NCBI GenBank assembly: GCA_963922875.1
Contig: CAWUJH010000009.1
Span: 124,001 to 188,000, forward strand
Origin: Ketobacter sp963922875
GTDB taxonomy: Bacteria; Pseudomonadota; Gammaproteobacteria; Pseudomonadales; Ketobacteraceae
DNA: 64,000 bases
Reading direction: 5' to 3'
The notes below the pieces were generated by a model. That model saw nothing but the letters and a program-made list of their open reading frames with translations, was not told the DNA's origin and made no database searches. The position numbers and the translations under genes are program-made. Below are positions 18,339-27,717 of the stretch, piece by piece; the first letter of the stretch is position 1; each line of letters begins with the position of its first letter.

Positions 18339-20144
18339 TCAGTCACTTAGATTAAATTCTTTTAATGACAGCGGCTTATATCCAGTAGCAGACAACTGCG
18401 ACGACTTTCCAGGCATCGGATCATTCTGCGGGTCTAACTTAAAAATATCAATCAAAGACACTTCATTTTGATTTACACAGGCTATTTCTGATATCTGCGT
18501 CACTTTCCGACTGCCATCCGGCATTTTCCCCAGATGGACAACAATGTCCAATCCATTCAATACTAATTGGCGGGCGCTTTCAGGTGCTCTTGTTGGATCG
18601 GCCATTAACAACATAATTTCTAAGCGCTTAATCAACCTTGACGGAGCCTCAACGGTTGCTGTGGTAATAACACTCTTAGGCCCACTGGTAGCAGCATCCA
18701 GAAAAGGTTCAATAACGTCACTTGTGCAGTCACCCAGTAACAGACGATCAGGGTTTAGCATCATGGCAGCATCCAGCAAATCCGTAGCGCTAGCCCTATT
18801 TTCCCCATCGACTGAATGAATGATGAACCGTGTACAGCGTGGATTCTTAAAGTTTAGCTCTGGAACCTGCTCGATGGTGGCGATACGTTCAGCACCATCA
18901 AAACAACCTTCAAGGGCTTTTATTAAAGTCGTTTTCCCGACGTTTTTACGTCCGGAAATAATGATGTTCTTACTGGCGCCAATCGCTTGTTTTAGAAACA
19001 GAGCGGCCTCTTCTGACAACAAACCTCCGTCAACAAGGTCAGACATCCTTAATACTTTAGGTACTAAGTTACGTATCACCATACGCGGCATGCCTACCAC
19101 GTGGGGAGACTCGATAATCGTCGCTACTTGTTGTTTTGGTAAGGACACTTCTTGACTATGGGGCGTAACCATGGAACCTGGCGCTGGTGGGCAATTACGA
19201 ATACGAGCCACCGTATCCATATAGGACTGTTCGCTCAGAAACACTAACTCATGCTTAAAGGTTCCGGCGGCTCCCTCTATAGTGATCTGACTAGGGCCCT
19301 CTATGTAGATAAATTCAAAATCTGCCCCGGAAAGCAGCTTGTCCAAAGGACCAAACCCCCAGAGTTCATCTACTAAGGAATCGATTAACCTTTCCTCGGA
19401 GAACTGCGCTGAAAAACGCTCCTTAAATTCGCTTATTTCATCAGAAATATTACGTTTGACCGTTTCCAATCGATTTTTCCGATCAAGTGAAGGTACAGTT
19501 CCCCTTAACTTTTCATTTAATCGACCAAAAAGCTTTTTCTGTAACAAGCGAAACTCCGTCCCCCCTAACGGATTTGGTAACTTTATCTCTACAGGTTTCA
19601 CCGGAGCGTCCACGGTGGCTGTACTTAAGTCAGCTTTTGTTTTGGGGATAGTCTTAGGTGCGGTTGAGGCTGCGGTAACAATGCTAGACTCGGTTTTATG
19701 TGTACTACTAATAATGGGAACTGGCGTTTCAGCCACGGACGTTAAAGATGGGTGACTTTCTTTTACAAAGGGTTCTGCCACCGTTTCGGTATTGTCAATC
19801 GCTGTTGTGGCCTGAAGCAAAGGGGGTTCAAAGGTTAGCGTCCTTGCGTTGGAAGTGAATTTCATAATCACAACGCTAAGATCGCCAAATTTAACCAAGT
19901 CACCTTCTTCAATAGTGGATTCTGATTCAATACGATGACCGTTAATCCAGGTACCGTTAGTACTTTCTAGATCTTTAATGGTCACTTGTCCTTCGTTTAC
20001 GGCGATAGTTGCATGACTGCGAGAAACATGACAATCACTCAGAATCAAATCACAATGATCCCCCTTGCCCAGCACAAATTGTCCCATGCCAAACTCAAAC
20101 AATGACCTGTTACTATTCCCATCCAGAACTTCAAGCACTAACAT
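18339..20144 (-). CDS. FHA-domain fused to CpaF/VirB11-like secretion ATPase domain
   Basis: A 601-residue protein. Residues 1-95 form an FHA domain (VLGKGDHCDLIL, VSRSHATI, ESTNGTWING). A Thr/Pro-rich linker follows, and about residues 190-580 resemble CpaF-type hexameric ATPases: an N-terminal helical region with WGFGPLDKLL, Walker A GRKNVGKTT (398-406), and a Walker B-like LNPDRLLLGD (463-472). Two positions deviate from the family. The usual GEVRG reads GDCTS, and the TIED-type block reads TIEQVPEL. The histidine box region also lacks the typical STIHA. No other Tad pilus genes are nearby. It may be a regulatory ATPase rather than a pilus motor. Confidence 0.78.
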   Translation of the reverse strand: MLVLEVLDGNSNRSLFEFGMGQFVLGKGDHCDLILSDCHVSRSHATIAVNEGQVTIKDLESTNGTWINGHRIESESTIEEGDLVKFGDLSVVIMKFTSNARTLTFEPPLLQATTAIDNTETVAEPFVKESHPSLTSVAETPVPIISSTHKTESSIVTAASTAPKTIPKTKADLSTATVDAPVKPVEIKLPNPLGGTEFRLLQKKLFGRLNEKLRGTVPSLDRKNRLETVKRNISDEISEFKERFSAQFSEERLIDSLVDELWGFGPLDKLLSGADFEFIYIEGPSQITIEGAAGTFKHELVFLSEQSYMDTVARIRNCPPAPGSMVTPHSQEVSLPKQQVATIIESPHVVGMPRMVIRNLVPKVLRMSDLVDGGLLSEEAALFLKQAIGASKNIIISGRKNVGKTTLIKALEGCFDGAERIATIEQVPELNFKNPRCTRFIIHSVDGENRASATDLLDAAMMLNPDRLLLGDCTSDVIEPFLDAATSGPKSVITTATVEAPSRLIKRLEIMLLMADPTRAPESARQLVLNGLDIVVHLGKMPDGSRKVTQISEIACVNQNEVSLIDIFKLDPQNDPMPGKSSQLSATGYKPLSLKEFNLSD

Positions 20145-20452
20145 ACGGAACCCGTTTTAGCATCAATGCTGAACTAATGTATTCAGCGGTTTAGTAATTA
20201 TTGTTATCCGCTTTGAATAACCTAACTTTGTATTTATTTGCATTATAATTAAGCTTACCGTTCTATTTTATACTGTTTATTATTCAATGGATCATTAAAA
20301 ATTGGACAATTTGCTAAACTTTATCATGGCCTAAGTGGGTTTTGAACAATATTTAACCGAAATCCGCTAACGTTTTAAGCCTAACAGAGATATTTTTTCC
20401 CTAAAAATACTCTAAATAAGAGTTAAATTTCGCAATAAGGCATCATTTTTAT
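20145..20452. other. 308-bp AT-rich divergent region between FHA-ATPase and kinase genes
   Basis: No gene is seen. Several AT-rich -10-like hexamers occur but none has a good -35 at the right distance. A weak inverted repeat AGCGG/CCGCT (20185-20212) lies near the FHA-ATPase start. Confidence 0.4.
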
Positions 20453-21436
20453 ATGAATTTAAACTGGTTGTTTCCTTGGAAAACCAAAGACGATGAAAAA
20501 CAGTACTCTGGTTCTCCTCGTAAGCCGGAAATAGCAGGCAGACAAGCTAACAGGGTTAGGCCAATTGATCCGCAAAGAAAACCTCAGCAGGAGACTGTGT
20601 ACCGTAAGCCTTTTGAGGTTAATCTGAATATTGGCCGTTATCGCATGGAGCCTTTTACTGAGGGTGGTATTTGTGTGGTAATGAATGGTATCCCTCTTGA
20701 TCCAGGGAAACCTAAGTTAGCCGTAAAAATGGTTCGCGAACAATGGCTGAATCATCAAGCCGTAAGGCGTCAATTCACCAATGAAAGTCAAATTGTACGT
20801 GAGCTAAATCATCCCCATCTGCCAAAATATAGATCCCGCGGCATAATTGAAGGCAAAGCTTATTTTGCTTACGACTTCATTGAGGGGTTTCAGGTGATAA
20901 ATCTGTCTCAGGAAAGGCAGCGGTTTCCACCGGATCTGGTAAAACAAATGGCCAGAGGCATAATTACTCAACTATTGGAGCAGTTAACATCCTTTCACTC
21001 CGGATTAAAGCCCGTGGTACATGGGGACATTAGTTCCGAAAATATCTTGATTGACAGTAAACAGCAGGTCTACTTAATGGATTTTGGCTGCTCTCATTTC
21101 GTCAAACAAGCGAACAAAGAAGCCTACCAGTGGTTAGCGAAGCCTTCTTTTATATCACCAGAACAAGCTCGGGGCGATATGTGGGACCAACGAAGCGATC
21201 TGTTTCAATTAGGCATTTTGTACTATGAACTAATTTGTAACAAACGCTGGAATCGTGGCCGAACTAAGCGCGAAAAAGTGCTCTTTGCCGCTTCTTATCA
21301 GAAGCAAATGGATGACTTTTTAATTTCAGAAACAGATATAAGCACATCAACGTATATTGCGAAGCTACTTAGCCCTGAACCTGATCTGCGGTATCAAACC
21401 GCAAAAGACGCTTTAGAAGCTATACGAACTCTTTGA
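20453..21436 (+). CDS. Ser/Thr protein kinase, soluble, non-RD type
   Basis: A 327-residue eukaryotic-like kinase. Key residues are VAIK-type Lys92 (LAVKMV), helix-C Glu111, the catalytic loop HGDISSEN (Asp192, Asn197), the DFG motif (Asp210), an APE-like ISPEQ, and SDLFQLGILYYEL. The catalytic loop lacks the usual arginine before the aspartate, so activation may not need loop phosphorylation. The glycine loop is poorly conserved. There is no membrane segment or sensor domain; the first 50 residues are basic and disordered-looking. It is divergent from the FHA-ATPase gene. The natural reading is kinase, phosphatase and FHA readers acting as one circuit. Confidence 0.88.
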   Translation: MNLNWLFPWKTKDDEKQYSGSPRKPEIAGRQANRVRPIDPQRKPQQETVYRKPFEVNLNIGRYRMEPFTEGGICVVMNGIPLDPGKPKLAVKMVREQWLNHQAVRRQFTNESQIVRELNHPHLPKYRSRGIIEGKAYFAYDFIEGFQVINLSQERQRFPPDLVKQMARGIITQLLEQLTSFHSGLKPVVHGDISSENILIDSKQQVYLMDFGCSHFVKQANKEAYQWLAKPSFISPEQARGDMWDQRSDLFQLGILYYELICNKRWNRGRTKREKVLFAASYQKQMDDFLISETDISTSTYIAKLLSPEPDLRYQTAKDALEAIRTL

Positions 21437-21443
21437 TAGGTAA

Positions 21444-22574
21444 TCATTCTAGCCGCACGCCCTGATCAAAGCGGCAGGGTGTATCCGTCCCATCCATGGT
21501 ACAAGTACCACGTCCGTGTAACGAATTGTCTTTGAAGCCACCCTTGTATTTGCTGCCGTCCGGCCAGGTAAAAAGACCACGCCCTTCGCGGACACCATCT
21601 TTAAAATTACCCACATACTGTTCACCGCTGGGCCATACCAAGGTTCCTTTGCCGGTGCGACGGCCTTCAAAAAACGCGCCCTCATAGACCCTGCCATCAG
21701 CAAAGGTTAACTTACCTTTTCCAGACATCACACCATTAACAAAATCACCTACATAAGAATTCCCATCTGGCCAGGTCATAGTACCAGTGCCTTCTGGTTT
21801 ACCCGCCACAAAATCACCAACAAAGGTTTCACCACTAACCCACTTCATTTCGCCTTTACCAGACATTTGGTCGTTCTTAAAGTCTCCCTCATAGACACTG
21901 CCATCAGCCAACGTCATTTTTCCTTTGCCGGTCCTCAGGCCATCGACAAACTGTCCTTCATAGGTTTCACCACTGGGGTAGATCATTTTGCCAAGCCCAG
22001 TACGCTTATCGGAAACAAATTGGCCTGTATATTTGCGTCCATCCGGCCAGGAATAGGTGCCATTTCCGTCTTTGAGACCGTCTTTAAACTCGCCTTTATA
22101 TGTGCGTTGGTCAGCCCATTGGTAAGTGCCAATACCTTCCATCATTCCATCAACAAACTGGCCTTCATATTGGCTGCCACTAGGCCAGGTATACACTCCA
22201 GTTCCATCGAATTTATTATTACTGAACTGGCCGTTGTATGTATTTCCTTCATGGTCTTTAAAAGACCCAGATCCGGACATTAATCCGTTTTCCCACTCCC
22301 CTTCGTACTGATCACCATTAGGCCATTGATAGGCACCGTATCCATTTTTCTTACCATTCTCTAAATAGCCCTGATAAGTACTACCATCTTCCAGTGTATG
22401 TATTTCTGAGGGTAGTTCTGGTTTATTACCCGAACCCTTTGGCGGTGCTTCTTTTGCTTTATCATCGCTGCAAGCTGACACAAAGAACACAGTCGCAACG
22501 AGCACAAAGGCGTATTTGAACGATGATAGAGTAGTCACAAATGACTCCGTTTTATTAATGCGATGCTTATTCAC
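21444..22574 (-). CDS. outer-surface lipoprotein of 13 MORN repeats
   Basis: A 376-residue protein with an N-terminal signal and a lipobox (FVSAC, lipidated Cys35, then Ser, which does not signal inner-membrane retention). After a short Lys/Pro linker come 13 tandem MORN repeats of 23 residues, each of the form Y-x-G-x-F/W...G-x-G-x-x-x-W-P-D/S-G. The repeats run to the C-terminus with no other domain. MORN arrays form elongated beta sheets; their bacterial roles are poorly defined, with lipid or protein scaffolding often proposed. It is convergent with the kinase gene (7-bp gap) and 6 bp after the RND permease stop in the same direction, so it may be co-transcribed with the efflux pair. Confidence 0.88.
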   Translation of the reverse strand: MNKHRINKTESFVTTLSSFKYAFVLVATVFFVSACSDDKAKEAPPKGSGNKPELPSEIHTLEDGSTYQGYLENGKKNGYGAYQWPNGDQYEGEWENGLMSGSGSFKDHEGNTYNGQFSNNKFDGTGVYTWPSGSQYEGQFVDGMMEGIGTYQWADQRTYKGEFKDGLKDGNGTYSWPDGRKYTGQFVSDKRTGLGKMIYPSGETYEGQFVDGLRTGKGKMTLADGSVYEGDFKNDQMSGKGEMKWVSGETFVGDFVAGKPEGTGTMTWPDGNSYVGDFVNGVMSGKGKLTFADGRVYEGAFFEGRRTGKGTLVWPSGEQYVGNFKDGVREGRGLFTWPDGSKYKGGFKDNSLHGRGTCTMDGTDTPCRFDQGVRLE

Positions 22575-22580
22575 AGTAAG

Positions 22581-25500
22581 CTACTTGTTCTTGGCTTTAT
22601 TATTGGTTTTAAATTCTTCCTGACCATCGTCCCACCCTGCCTCCCAGCTAGCGGCTAGAACTTCTAATTCAAAAGGAGACGTTCTTGGTTTGTCGCCTTC
22701 TTCTCCAGCTTTGTAGCCAATATTGTAGGCTTCATCAAGCCCCACATGCCATTGCAGCTTTTCTGAGTCGTCTTCGGTTTTTATATCGAAGTTTCTATCC
22801 ACTTCACCAGCCACAGATAGTTCATGCCCCCCGGAGTCCTGACTGAACAACCTCATCAGATTTCGGGATTGGACTAATAAGTCATCCAATATATTGTAGG
22901 TAGCAGGCACCAGAACCAGGCTGATTAAAGTTGCAAACAAAACCCCAAAAGCAATCGATATGGCCATCGGAATTAGAAACTGGGCCTGTAAACTGGTTTC
23001 AAGCATTAGCGGAACTAAGCCACCAAAGGTAGTTAACGAAGTCAATATAATGGGACGGAACCGATCAACCCCAGCGCGCCGGATAGAATCGTGCAAGCCA
23101 ATGCCTTTTTCCTTATTACGGTTCATAAAATCCACAAGAACCAGGTTATCATTGACCACCACACCGCTAACTGCAATCATCCCCACCAGTGACCACAGAG
23201 TAACTTCCATACCCAGCACAAAATGCCCCAACAGCGCACCGACAAAACCGAAAGGAATTGCAAACATCACCATGAGTGGTTGGAGATACGACCTAAACAA
23301 GGTGGCCATCAATACGTACATCCCCAGCAGCGCGATTAAATACGCTTTAAAAAGAAATGATTTGAATTCGTCTTTTTCTTTTTGGGTACCCGCTACAGCC
23401 CAAGTCATGCCCGGAAATGAGCTAGGAACCTTCTCCAGAAACTCGGGGCGCAAAGCAGACATTACTTTGTCAGCCGTTGTTAATGTGTCGTCTATTTCTG
23501 CTCTTACTCGGATCACTCGACGTCTATTATGACGGTTAATCTGGGCTGCGCCTTCGCCATAATCTATTTCGGCTACGGTTAATAGCGGTACCATCGAGCC
23601 ATCTTTCAAACGAATTGACATGTTTTCCAGATACCAAAGTGAACTGCGTTCTTCGGCTGGGTAGCGCACCACCACCCTTATATCCTGATCACCACGTTGA
23701 ATGTTTTGTACGTCAGCACCATGATAGGCCTGCCGGACTTGCAGAGCCACTTCATCTAAACTGATACCCAAGTTGCGGGCAAGCGGCTTGAGTTCAATTA
23801 ATAATTCTTGTTTTCCTTTGCGAAAGGAATCTCTAATTTGATAGAGCCCCTTGATGTTGGCCATGCGCTCCTTTAGCGCATCGGCCGCGAGCCGTAAGTC
23901 GTCTAAGCTGCTGGATGACAGTTCGATATCAACGCGAGCTCCGGGTTGATTTAACGTGGCATTGAAATCGAGATCAGTTACATCCTTGATATCTCCAGCT
24001 AACGCCTCCCACTCCCGTATTATCTTGGTACCACTTAATCGACGATTCTCAGAGGGTGCCAATTCAATTGCAATATGCCCCGTGTCGTCGTTTGCATAGC
24101 TGGTGAATACATTTTGAATTTGCTCTGAACCCGTTTCTTCCCTCAGTTTCTGTTTTAATTCAAGCGCGGCCTGTTCAAGTTGTTTTATACCTTCCCGAAC
24201 CTGAGCAGGACTGGTGTTTTGAGCAAACGAGATTTTCGCGCTGGCGGCATCCGCTTCAATTGTGGAGAAGAATACAACCTTTAGCCAGCCGGATCCCATC
24301 AGAGCCAGAGCTACGAATAAAATACCAACAAACACGGTAAGAGTCGTGTACCGCCAATGTAGGCATAATTCCAGAAACGGTGCATAAATCTTTTGAATAA
24401 AACGCTCAAGACCCACAGAAAACTTACGCTGGATACTCCCAAGAAAAGGCATTCGATCAAAATCGTCGTTTGATATTCCTGAAACGTGTGCGGGTAGCAC
24501 CAATAGAGATTCAATCAACGAAAACACCAGTGTGCAAATAACGACGATTGGAAGCACACGCATTAACTTGCCTTCCGGCCCAGGAAGCATCATCAGCGGC
24601 GCAAAAGCAACAATGGTAGTTAATACGGAAAAGATTACAGGTTTTTGTACTTCCTGGGCACCTAATATCGCGCCCCGGTACCCAGTAATCCCCTGCCGAT
24701 GCTTTGAAAAGACATTCTCACCGACGATAATGGCATCATCAACCACTATGCCGAGCACGAGAATAAAGGCGAACAAGGAAATCATATTGATTGAGCCATC
24801 GAAATAAGGGAGCATCATAAAAGCGCCCATAAACGAAATAGGAATCCCCAAGCAGACCCAAAATGACAGTTGGGCGCGCAAAAACAACAATAGAATAATG
24901 AAGACCAAGATTAATCCAGAGATCGCATTTTCACTGAGCAGATCTATTCTGCTTTTGAAATAGATGGAGGAATCCTGCCAAACGTCAATACTGATTGCAT
25001 CTGGAATATAGGAGATTGGGTTTTCTGCGTAATCATGAATTTCTCTAGAGATATCCAGGATGTTCTGCTTGCCAACCCTATAGACCGCCAACGCTACCGC
25101 TGGTTTGCCATTGAACTCACTCAAGGAGAGACCTTCCTTGAATCCGTCGGTAACTTTGGCTACGTCTCTCACCAAAACTTGTGCACCATCGGGCAATGCT
25201 CTAACAACAATATCTTCAAAATCCTCACCCCAGTACACTTGACCTTTAGCCTTAACGGATACATTTCCTTGTGCCGTTTTAATTACCCCGGTTGGCAAAT
25301 CAACTGAGCTTTGTCGAACGGCATTTGCCACTTCCATGAAGCTCATTCCGTAACGCTGAAGGGCTCCATCAGAAACTTCAATAGCGATTTCATAAGGGCG
25401 GGATGCAGTGAGTTCTACCTGAGTAATGCTGGATTTGGTCGTGAGATCAGATTGCACTTGGAGTGCAATGTTTTTCAAAGTTCTTTCGTCAGCATCGCCT

Positions 25501-25928
25501 GAAATCATTACGTAGGCAACCAGGTTGCGTACAGATATTTCCTGCACAACGGGTCTTTCCACATCGGCGGGAAAGGTAGAAATTCCATCTACTCGAGCTT
25601 TGATTTCATTTAATAGATATTTGCTGTCATGACCATAGTCCACCTCGATTGTCACGAGACCTAAATGTTCAGTAGCGCGAGAATTGAGGGCTTTAATCCC
25701 TTCCAAGTCGTAAACCGCCGACTCGATTCGATTTAATACGGATTTTTCAACATCTTCAGGAGATGCTCCTGGATAAGGAATAGTAATCGTAATGAGATCA
25801 AGGGAAATATTAGGCAGAATTTCTTTACGAGAATCTTGCAAGCTGATAAAGCCCGCTACGACAATAAATACCATCAATAAGTTAGCCGCAACCTTATTTT
25901 CCGCAAACCAGGCGATAATCGCGTTCAT
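22581..25928 (-). CDS. RND-family efflux permease with RMF-like C-terminal tail
   Basis: A 1115-residue inner-membrane RND pump of the AcrB/HAE superfamily. It has twelve expected transmembrane helices in two halves with large periplasmic loops. The proton-relay pair is in VVDDAIIVGEN, and the second-half motif is SGVVVNDNLVLVDF, where asparagine replaces the AcrB lysine, as in other members of this branch. The pump body ends near residue 1030. About residues 1067-1106 then form an unusual tail: GYKAGEEG, an SPF, then W-x2-GW-x2-G, the layout of ribosome modulation factor. The gene overlaps the adaptor gene by 4 bp. The substrate is unknown and no outer-membrane channel gene is in the window. 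Confidence 0.92.
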   Translation of the reverse strand: MNAIIAWFAENKVAANLLMVFIVVAGFISLQDSRKEILPNISLDLITITIPYPGASPEDVEKSVLNRIESAVYDLEGIKALNSRATEHLGLVTIEVDYGHDSKYLLNEIKARVDGISTFPADVERPVVQEISVRNLVAYVMISGDADERTLKNIALQVQSDLTTKSSITQVELTASRPYEIAIEVSDGALQRYGMSFMEVANAVRQSSVDLPTGVIKTAQGNVSVKAKGQVYWGEDFEDIVVRALPDGAQVLVRDVAKVTDGFKEGLSLSEFNGKPAVALAVYRVGKQNILDISREIHDYAENPISYIPDAISIDVWQDSSIYFKSRIDLLSENAISGLILVFIILLLFLRAQLSFWVCLGIPISFMGAFMMLPYFDGSINMISLFAFILVLGIVVDDAIIVGENVFSKHRQGITGYRGAILGAQEVQKPVIFSVLTTIVAFAPLMMLPGPEGKLMRVLPIVVICTLVFSLIESLLVLPAHVSGISNDDFDRMPFLGSIQRKFSVGLERFIQKIYAPFLELCLHWRYTTLTVFVGILFVALALMGSGWLKVVFFSTIEADAASAKISFAQNTSPAQVREGIKQLEQAALELKQKLREETGSEQIQNVFTSYANDDTGHIAIELAPSENRRLSGTKIIREWEALAGDIKDVTDLDFNATLNQPGARVDIELSSSSLDDLRLAADALKERMANIKGLYQIRDSFRKGKQELLIELKPLARNLGISLDEVALQVRQAYHGADVQNIQRGDQDIRVVVRYPAEERSSLWYLENMSIRLKDGSMVPLLTVAEIDYGEGAAQINRHNRRRVIRVRAEIDDTLTTADKVMSALRPEFLEKVPSSFPGMTWAVAGTQKEKDEFKSFLFKAYLIALLGMYVLMATLFRSYLQPLMVMFAIPFGFVGALLGHFVLGMEVTLWSLVGMIAVSGVVVNDNLVLVDFMNRNKEKGIGLHDSIRRAGVDRFRPIILTSLTTFGGLVPLMLETSLQAQFLIPMAISIAFGVLFATLISLVLVPATYNILDDLLVQSRNLMRLFSQDSGGHELSVAGEVDRNFDIKTEDDSEKLQWHVGLDEAYNIGYKAGEEGDKPRTSPFELEVLAASWEAGWDDGQEEFKTNNKAKNK

Positions 25929-27511
25929 TCAGATGCTTCCTTTAAAGGCTTGGGAGCGCTCACTGGAGAAATTTGATGAGTATTATCTTTTTCCTGTTCG
26001 ATTTTAGGTTTTGGTTCAACCCTGGGTTCTGATTCAACTTTGGGATCCTGTAACGCTACTGGCTTTGGCTCTTTTTGAGCCGCCACTTTGGGTTTTTGCT
26101 CTGGTGCCAATTCTAATGTTAAGGAGTTAGGTTCTGATTCCACTTCTTCCGCTGCTTGTTTTGGCGCATCCACCGGATCCTTGTTATCTTCTTGCAGTGA
26201 TTGTTTTAACGATTCAAGAGCCGTTTGGGGAGCCACTTCCTGTTGCGTAGATGATTGGTTTTCCGCTGGCTTAGGTTTTATTTGTCTTGGTATTTCAGTT
26301 TGCTCTGCCGAAGGCTTAAACAGCGAAGATTCTTGTAAAGAAGATTCCAGCGTCTTGAATTCTTCTGCAACTTCGGTTCGTACCTCCATACCGGCAACGG
26401 CAATATCCATTTGATTGAGTACGACTCGATCACCATTTTTCAAACCGGTGTTTACAAATATGAAATCTTTTGACTTATAAATAATGCCCACATTTTTTTC
26501 TTGTAAACGACCGTTGTTGTCCACGATCCAGAGTTCCGAGCCGTTACGTAGCGCTTTTCTAGGAACCTTGAATATTCGTTCAAACTTACGCCCAGCGATA
26601 ATAGCTTCTACAAAAGACCCGGCAACTAATTCGGGGCGGCCAGGTTGATCAGGGTCCGGTGAATAAGGCTCCTTCACCCGCGCTACAACATAGAGCAACC
26701 GGTTACGCTCATCAAGACCTCCTTCGGCACGCACAAGCTCGCCCTTCCAGGTAAATTGTTTGCCCGCGTATTCTTCTTTGACGATGACCTCGGGAAAGGC
26801 ATCTAGGTTTTCCTGAAACTGCATGGGCACGTTGACCAAGCTCAGTTGACGATCTGACAGCGGTAAGCGGATCTCCGCGACATCCACCGCATAAATAGTA
26901 CCCATTTGCTGGCCGGGTCTTACAAATTGGCCCACATTCAATGCGGCTAAACGAACACGTCCATCAAAGGGCGCGCGCACGATCGTGCGCGCTTTCTGCA
27001 ATTTTGTAGCCTCCAGTTCGGCAACCGTCGCTTCGTATTGGGCTTTGGCCTGTTGATATTGAATATCGTAGGTTGCCAGCTGGTTCTTATTAGTATTTTT
27101 TACTCGCGATCTAGCTTTGCGTTCAGCGTCGGCTTGCAGCATAGCCTGGTAGGCTTGTGCCTTGCTGGCCTCTGCTCGTTTGATATTGACCTCGTACTCA
27201 ATCGGGTCAACTTTTATTAGTATTTCATCTTTTCTGAAAAACCCACCATTAGCAAAGTTATTTGACAATTCAAGCACTTGGCCGCTGACTTCCGAAACCA
27301 ATTGGATTTCAGTGCCCGGGGTTACGGTACCGCGAGTGTGAACCGGTATATTTGTGGTTTCGGCCCGAACTTCCGCCACGGAAACCAAAGGTATCTTGAT
27401 TTCAGGCGCTTGATGAATCACCTTTGGTTTGGTTAAAAATAAACTGTAGGAAGCGACTATTGCGACAAGGAGTGCCACGAATGGCAAAATAAATTTCAGC
27501 GCTTTTTTCAT
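25925..27511 (-). CDS. RND periplasmic adaptor with long Lys/Pro/Glu-rich C-terminus
   Basis: A 528-residue membrane-fusion protein. An N-terminal signal anchor (about 6-28) is followed by a biotinyl-lipoyl-like half with TRGTVTPGTEIQLVSEVSG, a coiled-coil hairpin (about 110-175, rich in Ala, Lys and Glu), the second lipoyl half APFDGRVRLAALNVGQFV, and beta-barrel domains to about residue 378. Residues 380-528 are an unusual extension rich in Lys, Pro, Glu and Gln with no fold I recognise. The stop overlaps the permease start by 4 bp. The pair should form an efflux complex with an unlinked outer-membrane factor. Confidence 0.9.
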   Translation of the reverse strand: MKKALKFILPFVALLVAIVASYSLFLTKPKVIHQAPEIKIPLVSVAEVRAETTNIPVHTRGTVTPGTEIQLVSEVSGQVLELSNNFANGGFFRKDEILIKVDPIEYEVNIKRAEASKAQAYQAMLQADAERKARSRVKNTNKNQLATYDIQYQQAKAQYEATVAELEATKLQKARTIVRAPFDGRVRLAALNVGQFVRPGQQMGTIYAVDVAEIRLPLSDRQLSLVNVPMQFQENLDAFPEVIVKEEYAGKQFTWKGELVRAEGGLDERNRLLYVVARVKEPYSPDPDQPGRPELVAGSFVEAIIAGRKFERIFKVPRKALRNGSELWIVDNNGRLQEKNVGIIYKSKDFIFVNTGLKNGDRVVLNQMDIAVAGMEVRTEVAEEFKTLESSLQESSLFKPSAEQTEIPRQIKPKPAENQSSTQQEVAPQTALESLKQSLQEDNKDPVDAPKQAAEEVESEPNSLTLELAPEQKPKVAAQKEPKPVALQDPKVESEPRVEPKPKIEQEKDNTHQISPVSAPKPLKEASE

Positions 27512-27717
27512 CTTATAATCTTCTTAGTGGCTCTCGTAGATTCCGGCCAGTAGTTTTTATGTCCGAATAGGGATGCTGCATCTTATCTGAAATCTTGTTG
27601 AATTTTAAATGCTTGTGATTTTATTTAGTAACAGAGAAACTTTAGCAGCCCCACTTAAATGAGGCCACTGTCGAGGAGGATAGTTCATCGAATTTGATAA
27701 GAATAGATAGTCATTCG

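Noticed and set aside
20145..20452. Promoters from TATAAT-like hexamers in the AT-rich divergent region
   Set aside because: None has an acceptable -35 at 16-18 bp; AT-rich sequence gives such hexamers by chance.
21450..22480. Tandem DNA repeat or CRISPR-like array
   Set aside because: The periodicity comes from 69-bp units coding for MORN repeats, with diverged bases and no constant repeat/spacer pattern.
15922..22574. Type VI secretion regulatory locus
   Set aside because: Kinase, phosphatase and FHA genes are present but no Tss structural gene is in the window.
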